In this document: one piece after another, positions 11,820 through 24,409 of the stretch
Numbering within the stretch: the first letter of the stretch is position 1
How the letters are laid out: the number at the start of each line of letters is the position of its first letter
Assembly (NCBI GenBank): GCA_023374045.1
Contig: CM041776.1
Location: 283,091,999-283,155,998, forward strand
Direction of reading: 5' to 3'
DNA: 64,000 nucleotides
From: Limonium bicolor
Lineage: Eukaryota > Streptophyta > Magnoliopsida > Caryophyllales > Plumbaginaceae
Notes under the pieces: model-generated
What the model saw: the letters and a program-made list of their open reading frames with translations, nothing else
Database searches by the model: none
Told to the model about the DNA's origin: nothing
Position numbers and translations under genes: made by a program

Positions 11820-14480
11820 CAATTATGAGCCAGATATTAACTTTATAAACTTGTTACCTTAGTTAATACCCACAGCTTGTGAATGGTAGACCAAGGACTC
11901 AGCATGCACCAATGATCTGGGAGGTGCAACTACAGATAAACCAGCCTACTCAGGGTAATAAATGTCCATTAATCATCCACATAATCAAGCACAAATGGAG
12001 TAAAACATTTAAACCCAAAGCAGTTCACATACCAAAAAGTGCAAGAACTAGAGTAAACAGAACTTCTATTACATATTTTCATACCTATGCTTGATAATGT
12101 TATTATTAGTTCAATGACCCACAATCACATTTTCCACGATTCAACATGCAAATAACAGAACAATTGTATGTCAGCTTTAATTTTCTTCAAGAGAAATCAA
12201 TTAATTCAACAAAAACTGCAGTAGTTGGGTAGATCTGCATCCACAGAACCAACCCAAAGCAGTTCACATACCAAAAAGTGCAAATACTAGAGTAAACAGA
12301 ACTTCCAAAGCAGATTTCATACCTATACTTGATAATAAGGCAAAAGTTATAACTAAAAAATCCCTGTTTAATGTGGAGTTAGTCCAAGGTGATTGTTGGG
12401 TGTGATTTATCAACTAGAGTTCAGTAGGTATCTTTATGTTTCATTTTTAAGATGGTTGAATTATCTAATTGTTGCCTTGAACCCTTTAAATTAAGTTAAT
12501 AGCTCCAGTTTGGATTAATCTTTTAATGTAGTTTTTTAGTACAATAATCATCATCTGAAGGTCTTCTTTCTGTGTATAGAAGTTGCTGAACTGAACTAAT
12601 TTTGTGTATGAAGTCCTAACATCATTGGTGAATTTTACAAATTTCTGTAGGGCTGTTTTGGGAAGTGTGAGTGACTATTGCGCTCATCATGCTCATTGCT
12701 CTGTATTGATTGTCAAGAAGCCAAAGCATAAACATTAAACATATTCCTTCTCGAACCCAGCACCTGATAAACCGTTTCTACTCTCTGTAACAGACTAGGA
12801 TATGAATCATAATTATTGAGAGTATGGCGCAAAAGGTACCCACACTTAACTTGACAGTAAGAAGTTGTGGTAATTTATAAACAAAGAACCTGCTCAAATC
12901 AAAGAGCCAACATGTTTCAAAGGGATAAATAAACAGGTTATTGGACGCGTATATATAGGGGGAAATTGAAACTAGATGGCTCCCTGAAACGTTATAAGCA
13001 AGGTTTGTAGAGTGAGAATATTCACGGGAATATAAACACAAGAAGGAAATAATGTGCAAAGTTATGAAGTCTTCATATGCATTGAAAGTGGAGTTCAAAC
13101 AGCTGGTACGCAAGGACAAAGTCTACCATGGATGTATTGTTAAACTGAATCTCCCTACCCCAAATAACAGCCTCCTAATAGACCTATATCGTAATGAATT
13201 TGATCAGTTTGCATCCATGTTGGATGTGCAAATTCATGTCCTGAAACAGATTTATTTCTTTGATATTTAATGTGCACTAGTTAAAGTGTAAAGTTCAGGG
13301 AGTGGAAAGTGAAGGCTCTTTTGGCATCCTATCCTTTTCCACAACTCAACTTTTGATTTGTCGACATGCTAAATTATCAGTTTAATGACCCACAATCCAA
13401 TTATTCACGGTGCAACATGCAGATAACGAAACAACACTATGTCATCTTCTTTTTTCAAGGGAAATCAATGAATTCAATACAACATGAACTAGTTAGGGGA
13501 CACAAACGAATTCCATGACAAAAATAAGCAGAACGTCACAATGGAGTCAGTCACCATGGTTGGGGTAACCAACATATTTATTGAATAATTCAAACTGGTT
13601 CAACCAAACCACCACAGCCAGTGCACAAGCCAAAATATGCAAGATCCAGATTAAACAAAAAGCTCAATAGAAATTTCAAACTTACACTTCATAGTGGCGC
13701 AACAAGTGCCAGCTCAACGAGCAAGCACCACAAATCCAAAAGTTAAACCTGGACAGAAACACATCTTCAGGGTCAGCTCGTACAATTTTGATAACAAAGA
13801 AAAAAATAAGGCAGATGTTGGAGATGGAGCTTGCTAAGTATTACCAAATTCACAAGGATTTTGGTCACAGCAGTTGGGTAAACCAACAAATTTATCAGCA
13901 ACAACAAGAACCGATCGAGCAAAGAAGTTGGAGAAGACAATGCACCCACAATTTTTTTGCAACGAAGAACAAGAGGTTAGAGTTGCAAAGAGACATGCAA
14001 ACCAAATAGAGGAAGAAGAAGATGGCAACGAGCCATTTAAGAATTGAATCATAACCCAAAAATTAGGGTTCTATTTCCCCCAATGATTCGTATTTATAGT
14101 CGGTAGGTAGAATTAACGAGAGCAGTCAAGACAAGGAATACATACCAAGCCAGGCTAGAGAATCGAAGGAGATAAGTCGATAAGGTTCTCCTTTCGAATC
14201 TCTGCAGATAAAGCACAAAACAGGGTATATTCAACTACAAAGCGGTAGTAAAGCCCATGGAAAAGTGGTTATAGATAGGAGTAATCAGTTGACCAGCAGA
14301 TGAGGAAGAATGGGGTAAGGAAGATGGAATCGATGGCGCGAAAATTTTCACCTAGGGAGGGTAAATTTGTAGACAAGAAACGCAAATGACAAACATATTC
14401 GCAGGGAAAATCACAAACGCAACGTCAAAGAAGAACTTGCCAAACAGGTTAACGCGTCTAGTGGAAATAATGAGACGCAA
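11820..14480. other. Unassigned region with diverged local repeats
   Basis: No protein family recognised. A module beginning cccaaagcagttcacatacc occurs at about 12013-12101 and 12253-12338 as direct copies of roughly 85 bp. A neighbouring module (caatgacccacaatc ... caagagaaatcaa) occurs at about 12105-12215 and again, diverged, at 13378-13490. This looks like old local duplication. Confidence 0.5.
13834..14052 (-). CDS. Hypothetical 72-residue ORF behind a TATA box
   Basis: A good plant TATA box (actataaatacg, minus strand, about 14088-14100) lies some 40 bases upstream of the ATG at 14052, with a leader rich in aaccctaattttt. The short product (MIQFLNGSLPSSSSSIW...) has a Ser run and many Cys but matches no family I know. 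It may be a first exon, a pseudogene, or chance. Low confidence. Confidence 0.25.
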   Translation of the reverse strand: MIQFLNGSLPSSSSSIWFACLFATLTSCSSLQKNCGCIVFSNFFARSVLVVADKFVGLPNCCDQNPCEFGNT

Positions 14481-15159
14481 ACACAGCGTCTCTCCCTTTC
14501 CCCAAATGTAGTCAATATTACCCTTTTTTTAAACATAGTAAATAAGATACTTGTAGATAGTTTTGAAATTTACAAGATACCACTTTTCTTAAGGACGTTA
14601 ACTTTTCCATTAAACTTATGGAGAAATTATATTTCTGACCTTAATGAAATTGACTATTTTTAGAAAAATTGACCATATACTCCTAAAAAGTTTTATAATT
14701 CATAATATACCCATTTTCAAAACACGTTCATAAGATACGTCTAAAAGGTTTCAAAATTCACAAGATACCCTTTTCAAAATTCACAAGATACGTCTAAAAG
14801 GTTTTAACTTTTAATGTAAAATGTATTGGTTCTCTCTTCACTCTCTTTGTTCTCTCTTCAACTTCAATTTCATCATGCTCTTGTTGCTCTCCACAATCTC
14901 ACTGCTCGATTTCAGTTTCAGTCCTTTTTTTAATGTCAACAATGAGTAGAGCGGGAGGTTTTTGGGTGGTTTTCCACTACAGAAACATTAGATGGGAGTA
15001 CAGAGTCATGGATGCTGATGCACCAAGAATGAGTTTTTTGTAGTTCATATACAGCAAGAGATAGCAACAAATACCTTAAAAATAAGCAACAAGTGCTAGA
15101 GGTATGTTGTTGATGGGCCATTAAAAAAACTTATTATTCAAACTGGCGTGGTCCTCCTC
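14481..15159. other. AT-rich spacer, no gene seen
   Basis: Contains degenerate repeats of aaaattcacaagatac and ataagatacgtctaaaaggtt between about 14540 and 14810. No coding signal. Confidence 0.5.
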
Positions 15160-15601
15160 TGTTGGATCTTCTCCTGCTGAAGTGGTTGAGATCTCACTTC
15201 TCTCTCAAGACAACAAGTGAATGAACAACTGCCAGTGTATTAATGTGAGTGTGTCTCTTTACATTGCCCAAGGCCCTTATTTATAGGCGTGGGGGTGAAG
15301 TGTTTCCCTATACAACTTGTGGGGCCCATCCTCTAGAACTTTCTATTTAACTTAAAAGACTACTTACATCTGCGCGCCTATTTCATTTACATTTGATTGG
15401 TTACTTCGGACAGTAACCGTTCTTTCCTAACCAGAGCCTTCCGGTAAGGACATCTCCTTTAGTTTTTACCGGTACGAAGGTAACTTTAGTACATGCGGTC
15501 GTCTCTTTACATGTTTCTACCGGTAGCTGTCTTCCTTGTCTTGTCTTCGGTGGATGGTTTTCTCGCGACCCCTGGTAGCGTTCCACTTCATCAGTCCCAC
15601 A
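15160..15601 (-). repeat. 3' LTR of Tat gypsy (right edge tentative)
   Basis: The left edge is tgttggatcttctcctgctg at 15160. A TATA box on the minus strand (ctataaataagggcc, about 15275-15290) faces left as expected. The right edge is proposed at 15601, where the minus strand begins TGTGGGACTGATGAAG after a purine-rich aaggaaagatc; no second LTR is available to confirm this, and the LTR may be longer. Confidence 0.5.
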
Positions 15602-16012
15602 AGATCTTTCCTTAGCCATAAGGGAATATCTTCTTGAATTGTAGTTTTTTATTTTTCTTTTGTTGTTGTGTTCCGTCCTTTCTAGTCCATCAAGACCTTT
15701 TCTTTTGAAAGAATTTTAAAGGGAAAGGTCTTTCGCATTCCTGAACTCTGGTCACCCGGTGACCCTGCCTTTACTAGCCGTTCTGCCTCCTCATCTTCAG
15801 AAGCTACACCCTAGTTCTGACACGTCTGTAACCGTGATGATTATTTTTCCTGAAGCACACCTCCGCCAGTCCTAATTAAGGACATCCATGACGTCTTTTA
15901 TTCCCTCCCGCTTATCTCTCTTTCGAATTTTGAGCTCTTTATTCTGCGGTTCTCCCGTAAGCTTCTGCTTTACTCTGTAACTGCCCACTTTGCTTCTTCA
16001 ACACTCGTTTTC

Positions 16013-19000
16013 ATGGATTCTTCAGGTCCTGCTTCTCCTGCTCTAGCGCCAGCCAACTCCATAGTGCTTGTCGACGGAAAAGACTGCGTTCAAGACACTG
16101 TTACGATCCTAACCAAAGAATGTCGCCAGGGCACGGGCTCGCGACTCACTATTACGGACGTGAAGGCGGTGATGAAGGGCATCCAAGTTCCTCTGGGAAC
16201 GAAGATTCATGTTCCATCGCTGAAGGCTCATCCTTTCGACCACTTCAGGCTGGGATTCATGGTGTATCGAGAGCATTCAACCGTAGATTGTGCCTTCCTT
16301 CGCACCCCTTCGTTCTCGAATTTCTGTCGCGCCGCTGCTGTACACTTGCCCATCTTAATCCCAACGCCCTAGGATGTCTACACGCTTTCCTGGCCGTTTG
16401 TGTTGATGGTGAAATTACCCCGGACGCCCGGGAGTTCATGAATTTTTTCACGACCAGAGTGAATTCCACCACTACTGAGGAAGATATATCCATTCTCGCA
16501 ACGTCCGGTTATTCCTTTTTCAAACGTGTGAATTTGGAGGGCGGCTGGTCTTCCAACTGGGTTGTTATTTACCCACCACTCGGTAGATTTAACGGGGTCG
16601 CTCATATTGGCGATATTATCAAAGGGCAACTCGCCCCCTCAATGCCCCCTTCAGAGCAAATAACCTAGGCAGGTGATGTCCTTAAGAAGTTGAGCTCATC
16701 GAAGCTGCACCTCATTACTTATTATCTGACCAAAAAAAATCTGGCGCCAACTCGGAATTATATTGGCCGTAAGTTCCCCTTCGTATCTTCTTGTTTTACG
16801 CTTTGCTATCCTGGTTGCTGAACTTTTATCTACCGCAGAATTTACGCTTTCAGGGGATAAATTATCTCTCCGGTATAACTGAGAACTTGTCAATTACCGG
16901 TCTGTTGATGAGAAAAAGGCCGCACCACCTACTTCTTCCGGTGGCAAAGCTCGCAGTCCCACTGGTACCAAAAGGAAAGCTCTCAAAGGACACAAGAGGT
17001 TAGTGGGGCAAAAATTCAAGCTGGTGAAGAGGGGAGAAATTGTTACCGGTATCGTTGCTAATCCCACCGGTCCCCTTCCTATCATTTCCACCGAAACAGG
17101 TACTCTTCCTGTGTCTACCCCTATCTGTAGCCCGAGTGGGGCCAAAAAAGATGTGGATTCAACCCCCATATCGCTCCTCTTCCCTGATCTGCATAACTAT
17201 TTTTGTGTAGAAGAAGGGTTAACTCAAAATACATATTCTATTTTTTCCACCAGTATTTCCTTTTACGGTCTTCTTTTCTTTTTTTTTTTGGCTTGATTTT
17301 TGTTGATTTCTTACCGGTCTATTTTCCTTTATAGTTGTTTCTAACGCTCCGCAAGATCCGGAGCCAGAACGGACTTGCCATCCCACGAGGGGCGTGCTCA
17401 TGTTGAAGGTGGCGCCCCGGAAAGGAAGAGTCCCTCTCGGAAAGGGCAAGGGTGTGGCGGAAGGGGGCATGAAAGAAAGCTCTTCTTCCAAGTCCTCTGG
17501 TGACCCTGCTGATTTAGTCCCAAGGCCCGGAGCCGGATCTTCTTCCCAGCCCAGGCTGTCTTTTTCTAAACAGAGGAGCAAGCATGCTCAAGACATATCG
17601 GGAGGCCGCTCTTCTCCGGTCTCTCCGCAAAGGGGGATTGGTGCTATCACCGGGGTAACCCAATTCCCCGCAGCCCAAATGTGGAGGGGATGAAGTAAAA
17701 GTCCCTCTGGAAGTCTGCGACCAAACTTGCGGGAAGTGACAACTGCATTTTTGCCCCTTCCTCCCATCCTACTCCTCTAAAGGAGAAACTTCGAATCGGT
17801 GAAGGGGGGCCGATGTTGTTATCCGCCACTCCATATCAGAAGAAGATGCCTTTAATCAATTATGGCACGCTTTGATACAGGTTTAATATTTTTGTTTCTT
17901 CCATTCTAACCTTGACATTTTTTGTTTCTTATGTGTTGCGTTGCTTTTTAGGCTGTTGCGATGGCCCAGTGTGTGGAGACCTAGTCCCAACACTTTACCC
18001 AAGCTCTCAACTCAACCGAGATGCGTGCTGGGAAATACAAAACACTTTTTAAGAAGTTGAGTGTGATGCACCAGAGGAAGATGAAGTCCGCTTCGCTGGA
18101 GAAGATAAAGTCTTGTGGAAGCAGGCAAATAAATACCAGGTGGAGCTTGGGAGAGTTCATTCTCAGTTTTTAAGGGAGAAATCCGCTCTCTAGAGGGATC
18201 TTTCTCATGATTTCCGAGAGAAAGTCGTCAATGAGGTGCGGGCCCAGGCAAAGGCGGAGCTTGAACAAGCCCAGGCTCAGTTTGAAGACGAGAAAATTGC
18301 ACTCCATGAAGAAATTCGGGAGGAGATGTCTGTGGCCCAAGAAGATGCTATAAACAGGGCACTAGTTGCCTTTGACAACGAAAAGCGAGTCTACCGGGAG
18401 CAAACTGCAGAAGCAAAAAAGACTGCCGAGGACCTCCGGACGTCGTTCGAGTCGGAGCTGGACAAAAATGTCAGATGCTACAGGAAGTAGAGGTTAAGCA
18501 GAATGACCTTAAGATTGAATTGTGTGGGAAAGAGAAGGAGCTAGCCCAGGCAGTTTTATGCATCGGGATCTTGAGGAACAGCTCAAGGCAGAGGAGAAGG
18601 AGCTTACCGGTAAACCCCGTACTTTTCCTCTTTTTTTGTTACATTATCTGTGACACCCTGCTTAACCATTTTTCAATTATGTAGAGAGGCCAAGTCCTTC
18701 TCCAGAGGCTACCAGAAATTCAGACTTTTGGATAAAAAAGGTTGCTAACCTGAAAGCTTCTATGATTATTTCGGAGTCTGAGCGAGATCGGCACCACAGC
18801 CTTACCATATCTTACGAGGGTCAACTTGCCAAACTCAAGGGGGTGCAGGCAGAACTCCAAGAGAAGGATTGTGCCATTTCTAGTTTGAAGGAAGTTCTTT
18901 CATCTCAGTGCCAAAAATTTGCTGGAGAGTGCCAACGGATTGTGTCAGAGTTCTTCTCCCGCAAGCAGTAGCTTTGGACGAAGACTTGTATGACAATCTT

Positions 19001-19207
19001 GAGTTTGAGGCTCTTGCCCGTGCCACCGGATATCATGGGGAGCTTAGTAGATTATCTCATCCTGTGGGCAACACATGTTTCGCCCCATCTTTCATAGGGT
19101 CTTCCAACTTTCAAGCCCCTACCGGTGGAGCACTTGCTCCAGTTGCTGAGGAGAAAGAGGATTCCGAGGGAAGCACCTCAACTCCGAAGAAAAAAACTGC
19201 ATCATAG
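16013..19207 (+). pseudogene. Antisense intron-bearing ORF of Tat gypsy ('gypsy-type transposon' domain)
   Basis: Starts at ATG 16013, just inside the LTR, opposite to pol. Residues 80-210 carry FDHFRLGFMVYREHS, HPFVLEFLSRR, LNPNALGCLHAFLAVC and SGYSFFKRVNLEGGW, the order seen in the 'putative gypsy type transposon' (PF04195-like) proteins. A frame change near 16298 breaks it. Canonical plus-strand introns fit 16769-16838, 17881-17951 and 18610-18684; a fourth is possible around 17205-17334. Downstream exons encode a low-complexity Ser/Pro/Lys part (17390-17700) and a long coiled coil (18230-18490, ELEQAQAQFEDEKIALHEE; 18760-18960). The end is near 19207. The function of such ORFs is not established. 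Confidence 0.7.
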
Positions 19208-19414
19208 AGCTTCAAATAAAAAATTTTGTGTTGTTTTTTTTGTACCAATGACTCACAAGTATTTTTTGCGGTGTATTTTTATGAAACTTTTCAATTCTTT
19301 TGGGTGTGTTCGGAGCGACCAGACTTCCCGAAAGTTTATAGTTTTTGGAAATGAAAACAGCTATTATTCTTGTTCTTTTAGAATTTTTCCTTCTTCCGGT
19401 AATTGTTTTATTAA

Positions 19415-19612
19415 TACACTCTACCATTATACTGATGGTGAGATCGTCTTTTTCACTCTACGGTCATGATAACTGTGAGATCTGTCGAATATACACTCAA
19501 CTTCCATACTAATAGCGATCGTCGGTTTGATACAACTCTACCGCCATACTAACGGTGAGATCGTCGTATATACACTCTTCCATCATACCGATGAAGAGAT
19601 CTTCGAATACAC
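19415..19612. repeat. Short tandem repeats, about 39 bp x 5
   Basis: Degenerate units of the form tacactctaccatcatactgatggtgagatcgtcg lie between the ends of pol and the antisense ORF. The same array recurs at 40174-40375. Confidence 0.75.
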
Positions 19613-19709
19613 TTTTCTTTAAAATGAGATTTGTGGTATCAAAGGTTTTCTTTTTTCCAAAAGGTCAATCACACATAGATTTATAATCTGTAATCCGAGA
19701 ACATATGTC

Positions 19710-21875
19710 TCACACATAGATTTTTTTATGGCATTCAGCATGCCAAGAGTGGGGTAATTTCCTTCCGTCCATGTCTTGGAGCCTATAATGCTGGAGCCGT
19801 CCTGGCCTCCACAATATACGGCCTTCCCACTGGGGTTGTAGTTCGTTGTTGGTTTTACCTCTCGGAGCACCAAATCGCCAGGGGTGAAAGATCGCTCCCT
19901 TATCTTCCTGTTGAGTAACACTCGATTTTAAGCTTGTCATTTTGATTTTTCAATTCTGCAATCATTCGTCTTTCCTCCAGGAAATCTAATTCATCCCGGA
20001 TGCCATCATAATTCTCCTTCTCACTATAATCTTTGATCCTTTTTAAGGTAACATGATTTCGGCAGGCACCATTGCCTCTAGCCCATATGTTAATCTGTAG
20101 GGGGTCTCCCCTGTTGGTTCCCTGACAGTTGTCCTATTAGCCCATAAAACTTGCGGTAATATTTCTACCCATTTCCCTTTTTACCTTCCACTCCAGCTTT
20201 CTCTTTAAGGCCTTCACAATTTGGCCATTAGTGTTTTCCACTTGGCCATTCGCTTGAGGATGTCCACAGATGCGAATCTCAAGTCGATCTTCCATTCCTC
20301 ACAGAATTCCTGAACTCTTTTGTAGTTAAACTGTGCACCGTTGTCTGTTATGATCACTCTTGGTAGGCCAAACCGACATATGATGTTTTTCCAAACAAAT
20401 TCTTCTATTTTTCGTGCGGTTATGTTTACCACAGGCATGGCTTCCTTCCCATTTGGTGAAGTAATCTACCGCAACGTACATAAACTTGTACCTTATGGGG
20501 GAAGCTTCCGGGAATAGACCAACAATATCCAATCCCCATTTCACGAATCGAAGAGGTGACAGATTTCATTTCGGCAGGGGGGTTCCCAATCTTTGAACCA
20601 TGTATTTGGCGCTGTGTGCACTCTTTGACATATTTCTTACATTGCTCCTGATTGTTGGCCAAAAAGGCCCATCCTTAAGATCTTGTGCATTACCGTTCTT
20701 TCCCCCTGATGATTCCCGCATACTCCACCATGTACCTCCTTAATGAGCTCTAGACCTTTTTCCTCCGTTATGCACTTTAACGAGGCCTTCTGAAAGATCA
20801 TTTGTATAGCTGATCATTTTCAAAGAAAAATTGATGCCCTTCTTTTTACTGTTTGGCCTTCTTTGGATCTTCCGGGAGTACCCCTTCCCAATATACTGGA
20901 CAATCGGGGCCATCCACGATCCCTCTGGATCAACTACTTCTACTGACATTGCACTCATATCTGTTATACCAGAGGATTTCTTAAGTTGCAGCGAGAGACT
21001 TCTTCCTGTATTCCTTCTGCTATACTAGCTAACTTGGCCAGTACATCAGCTTCCGAATTTTGCTCTCTCGGTATATGTCGGAGGTTGCACTTGGAAAATC
21101 TTGCTCTTAGACTCTGCACCTTTGTTAGGTAATGCTGCAACTTTTCTTCCTTTTTGCCTCGAAGATGTTCTCTCACTTGGCCTTGTTACAAGCAAAGAAT
21201 CGGGTTTTATCTTCAATTCTGCAGTGTTTCATCATAGTTAATCATTGATTTTCAAAGTGTAAAAATAAGAAAGCGTCCCTAAACTCATAGTTTGTTGTGT
21301 ACACGAAGAACCTGTTGCTCCCAAGGCGGAGGCCACTTCTAATCCTTGTATCAAGGCTTTATATTGTGCTTTGTTGTTTGTTACCTCGTCTCTCCCTCTA
21401 GCCTTACCGCATAACTTACTTTCCTTTTATCAGGGGTCTGGACCAAAACTCCAACTCCTGCCCCTGACTTGCACCAGGTCCCATCCACCCAAACCTTGTA
21501 AGATACTTCCCGTTCTTCTTCATGAAAGAAGCTCGTTTCTGTAATGAAATTTGCCAGTGATTGGGCCTTTATCGCGTTTCACGGAGTATAATGGATTTCA
21601 AACTGTGTAAGTTCGACCATCCAGCTCACCATTCTACCAGCAGCGTTCGGATTGTTCATGATTTGCTTTAGCAGCCAATTTGTCCGACAGTAATTCGATG
21701 TGACTGAAAGTATGGCCTCAACTTCCTGGAGGCTATAACAAGAGCAAATAAAACTTTTTCAATGTTAGTGTATCTTGTCTCCGTGGAGGTCAATGTTTTT
21801 GCCGATGTAGTAGACAGGGATTTCTTTCCGTGCTTCTTCCATTACTAAAACTTTACTATTTGCAGTACAATTTTT
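19710..21875 (-). pseudogene. Tat gypsy pol 3' portion: RNase H, archaeal RNase H, integrase
   Basis: From right to left: RT/RNase H tail (EIPVYYIGKNI, MNNPNAAGRMVSWMVEL), an additional RNase H (VWVDGTWCKSGAGVGVLVQ, EVTNNKAQYKALIQGLEVA, HIPREQNSEADVLAKLAS), then integrase. The integrase shows an HHCC-type start (MANNQEQCKKYVKECTQRQ), a core (MKWGLDIVGLFPEA, VIITDNGAQFNY) and a C-terminal part ending LPHSWHAECHKKIYV at 19710. Many single-base indels split it relative to the copy at 40132-41888, where the integrase core is open for 165 residues. Confidence 0.85.
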
Positions 21876-22124
21876 TTTTCACCAAACTTAGTTGAATAAG
21901 TTGGAATGTTGTGGGGAGACACTTTTTTCTGAAATAAAGAGAATCGAATGACCAAATTTCAATCAAAATGATTAAAACAACTAAGTTAAAGAAAAACTAA
22001 GTCACAACAACTAATTTAAAGAAAAACCTAAGTTACAACAACGAAGTTAAAGAAAACTAAGTTACAACAACTAAGTTAAAGAAAAACTAAGTTAAAGAAA
22101 AACTAAGTTACAACGCTGTTCCAA
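21876..22124. repeat. AT-rich tandem repeat at gypsy/MULE junction
   Basis: Irregular repeats of aactaagttaaagaaaa(c)ctaagttacaac between about 21970 and 22115. It separates the broken gypsy from the 3' end of the MULE gene and may belong to the MULE terminus; I could not find its inverted partner. Confidence 0.6.
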
Positions 22125-24409
22125 CTATCTAACCTATATTGTATTTGATGAATCCAAGGTCCAACAATGTTTGGACCTCTATAAAAGAACCACTGTGGAT
22201 AGACAGGGAGTGGGGAGTCATCAACCATACAAAACCTTACAAAAGACCCTGGGGGCAACTCCTATGTGGATCTCTCCTCTTGGTCTATCACGATCGGTAT
22301 AATTATCGATCGGAAGGTATGTGGCACTTGCCATACCCCCGGACAGTAGAGTAGAAAACTACTATCGAAGTGTACTTTGTCGCGATCGCCATCCCCATTT
22401 CCGTGGTCATCCATTTCTCTTGAGGTGCTGGCCCATCCCTATTCCAATGAATCGCTTTTAACATGTCGTTGTACGGTGCTTCGTTAAACATGCTCATGTA
22501 TACATGCTTCGCCGGTTCTGTATTCTTCATGTGATGGTACAATCCTCTACGGACATCTTTCCACCTCTCTTCGTTTGAATACAGGTAATCAGCAATCACC
22601 CTGAAACCACAATTACCATCTCCACGAACATCAATATACCCAGTGATATATTGATATAGGTTGGATGGGAAATACTGGTAGTATGGGAAGCTGTTTAGGG
22701 CATAAATCGATTCGGATCTGATGATCCTCTATTAAGTGATATTCTATTTGATGGTGCTCCTTCGGACTGGCTCACACTTGGTCGGTTACGCTCCCAAGAT
22801 GAAGGTTCCCGTCGGTTTGGTCTTGAGGTCCCGGTAGGTCTGCCGATCCCAAACTAATCTAATGGTTCTCCTAATGGCACACCATATCTGGATGAAGGAA
22901 GTTCTGGATTTGACTGTAACATTTGGCCATCAGAGTCGGATCGTCTAACTGTGCTACCTCAGAAGCAATATCACGCCATCTGTTTTGTTCTGCCTCCTTG
23001 TAGGATAGCATATCAATTGTTGATTCATGTTTCTCCCAGCTTTGGGTATACCAGAAACGATGTATATCCCTCTTTGAGCACAATATACCACTATCCAGCA
23101 TGTAGTTTAATTTACATGTACATGGTAATCCATGAGAGGTTACCTTGTCACATCCACAGATTGAGCTATCCCTTTGAACATAATCCGCCCTACCAAGCTC
23201 CTTTACTAGCTCATCCAAGCAAAGGATACTAACCTTCCCGATCAGGTCAGCAATTGGAACCCTCATGTGCTCTCTTCTGTTTTTGTCCTGGCTGACTCGA
23301 AATCCTTTTTAGCTCCCTGATGCTAGTATTCACATGATCGTTAATCTTTGGAAATATTACATCCAAAGTGTGTCTAGCACTCCTTAATCTCGCCTTTAGC
23401 AGAATGTGCGCTTTCCACCCTATCAAATGTTTAAGTAAGTTTTATAGATCTATAACAATGACTGTATTATCTTAAAATTACAAGACTAACAATCGTACCT
23501 ATTTGTCGTTGTGTTGCCGAAGTGCAACACATTCTTGACCCAAGCCTCCACAACATTTTTTTTGTGTTTCTCCCAGACTGATGCAACATATTAATGAAAC
23601 GTGGATAGCTTCGGTATGTATTCTTGAAATTTTGGAGGCTCTCGTTGTAGTCCTGCTCTGTGCTCGAGTAGACAACCGAAGTCCACATTCGGACTGCAGC
23701 CGCCGCCTTCCTCTCTATCACCCATATAAGTTTCGGCTTTCCCCTGAATGTTCCTACTTATGTGCCACCGATATAGAAGATGATGAGATTCAGGAAATAC
23801 CTGTTGTAAGGCATTCATTAGGCCAGACATCTGTCGGTGATAAATGTTGAGGTTGTAGTCCGACCGAGGAGTTCCCTTAATTGTTGAAGTGCCCACACAT
23901 ACATGTCCGTTGATTCTGATACAAGAAAGGCGAAGGCAATGTTGAAGTTCTTGCCTATACTCGTCACTCCGATGAACTGAACCAAAGGCATTTTTGCGAT
24001 GTTCGTTTTATAGGTAGCAGCAATGCCTATGACGTACGGGAAAGCTTGCAGCAGTAATCTAGAGGTAGGGTGTGCAAAGAAGATGGACCCAAGTCGTGTT
24101 CGATCCCCTAAATTGTGAAAGTATGTAGAATCATGTTATCTATCAAATTAATATGAAACCTAAAGGATTACAGTTATTTGAGACATCCTAAGTTGACTTA
24201 CTTGGTTCTGTAGTGTAATCGTAGTAGTAGTTGTTTTTGTCTAGCTCACCCAGCAAAGTCTGCACCATAGAACGACCATTTCTCTTTTCAAGTTTTGTTT
24301 TTTGTATCCTGTTGTATATGTCTTTCCTAGTTGCTGACGTGTCGGGGTTGATTGTGGTGAGCTCTGAATAAATTGCAGAAGGTGGCACACTGACTCGGCT
24401 CCCTATAAG
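22125..24409 (-). pseudogene. MULE transposase with SWIM finger and C-terminal OTU domain (3' part)
   Basis: In order: PPSAIYSEL / RKDIYNRIQK / GRSMVQTLLGEL (24188-24385), a 94-bp intron (24108-24201), the MULE catalytic domain (YKTNIAKMPLVQFIGVTS, VWALQQLRELLG, FITDR, HLLYRWHISRNIQGKAE), then a SWIM-type finger (CGCDKVTSHGLPCTCKL, about 23125-23175). It ends with an OTU cysteine-protease-like domain: DGNCGFRVIADYLYS with the nucleophile Cys, then ATKYTSIVVFYST and SPLPVYPQWFFYRG near 22200. The first catalytic Asp, normally before (A/C)TYKTN, is Ala here (GIAATYKTN). Frameshifts lie near 23850 and 23740. The 5' exons are at 35073-35401, split off by the gypsy insertion. Confidence 0.85.

Larger units (their letters stand above)
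15160..21875 (-). mobile_element. Tat-lineage Ty3/gypsy retrotransposon, 5'-truncated
   Basis: Minus-strand element with its 3' LTR at left, then an ORF in antisense orientation (16013-19207), then the pol 3' end (19710-21875): RT tail, RNase H, an extra archaeal-type RNase H, and integrase. An additional RNase H together with an antisense ORF between pol and the 3' LTR is characteristic of the Tat (Ogre/Retand/Grande) group. The RT, protease, gag and 5' LTR expected to the right are absent; sequence switches near 21875 to repeats and a MULE. A second copy of part of it lies at 40132-41888. Confidence 0.85.

Noticed and set aside
14936..15121. 61-residue minus-strand ORF with TATA-less context
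   Set aside because: Short, Ser/His-rich, no family and no splice or promoter signal.
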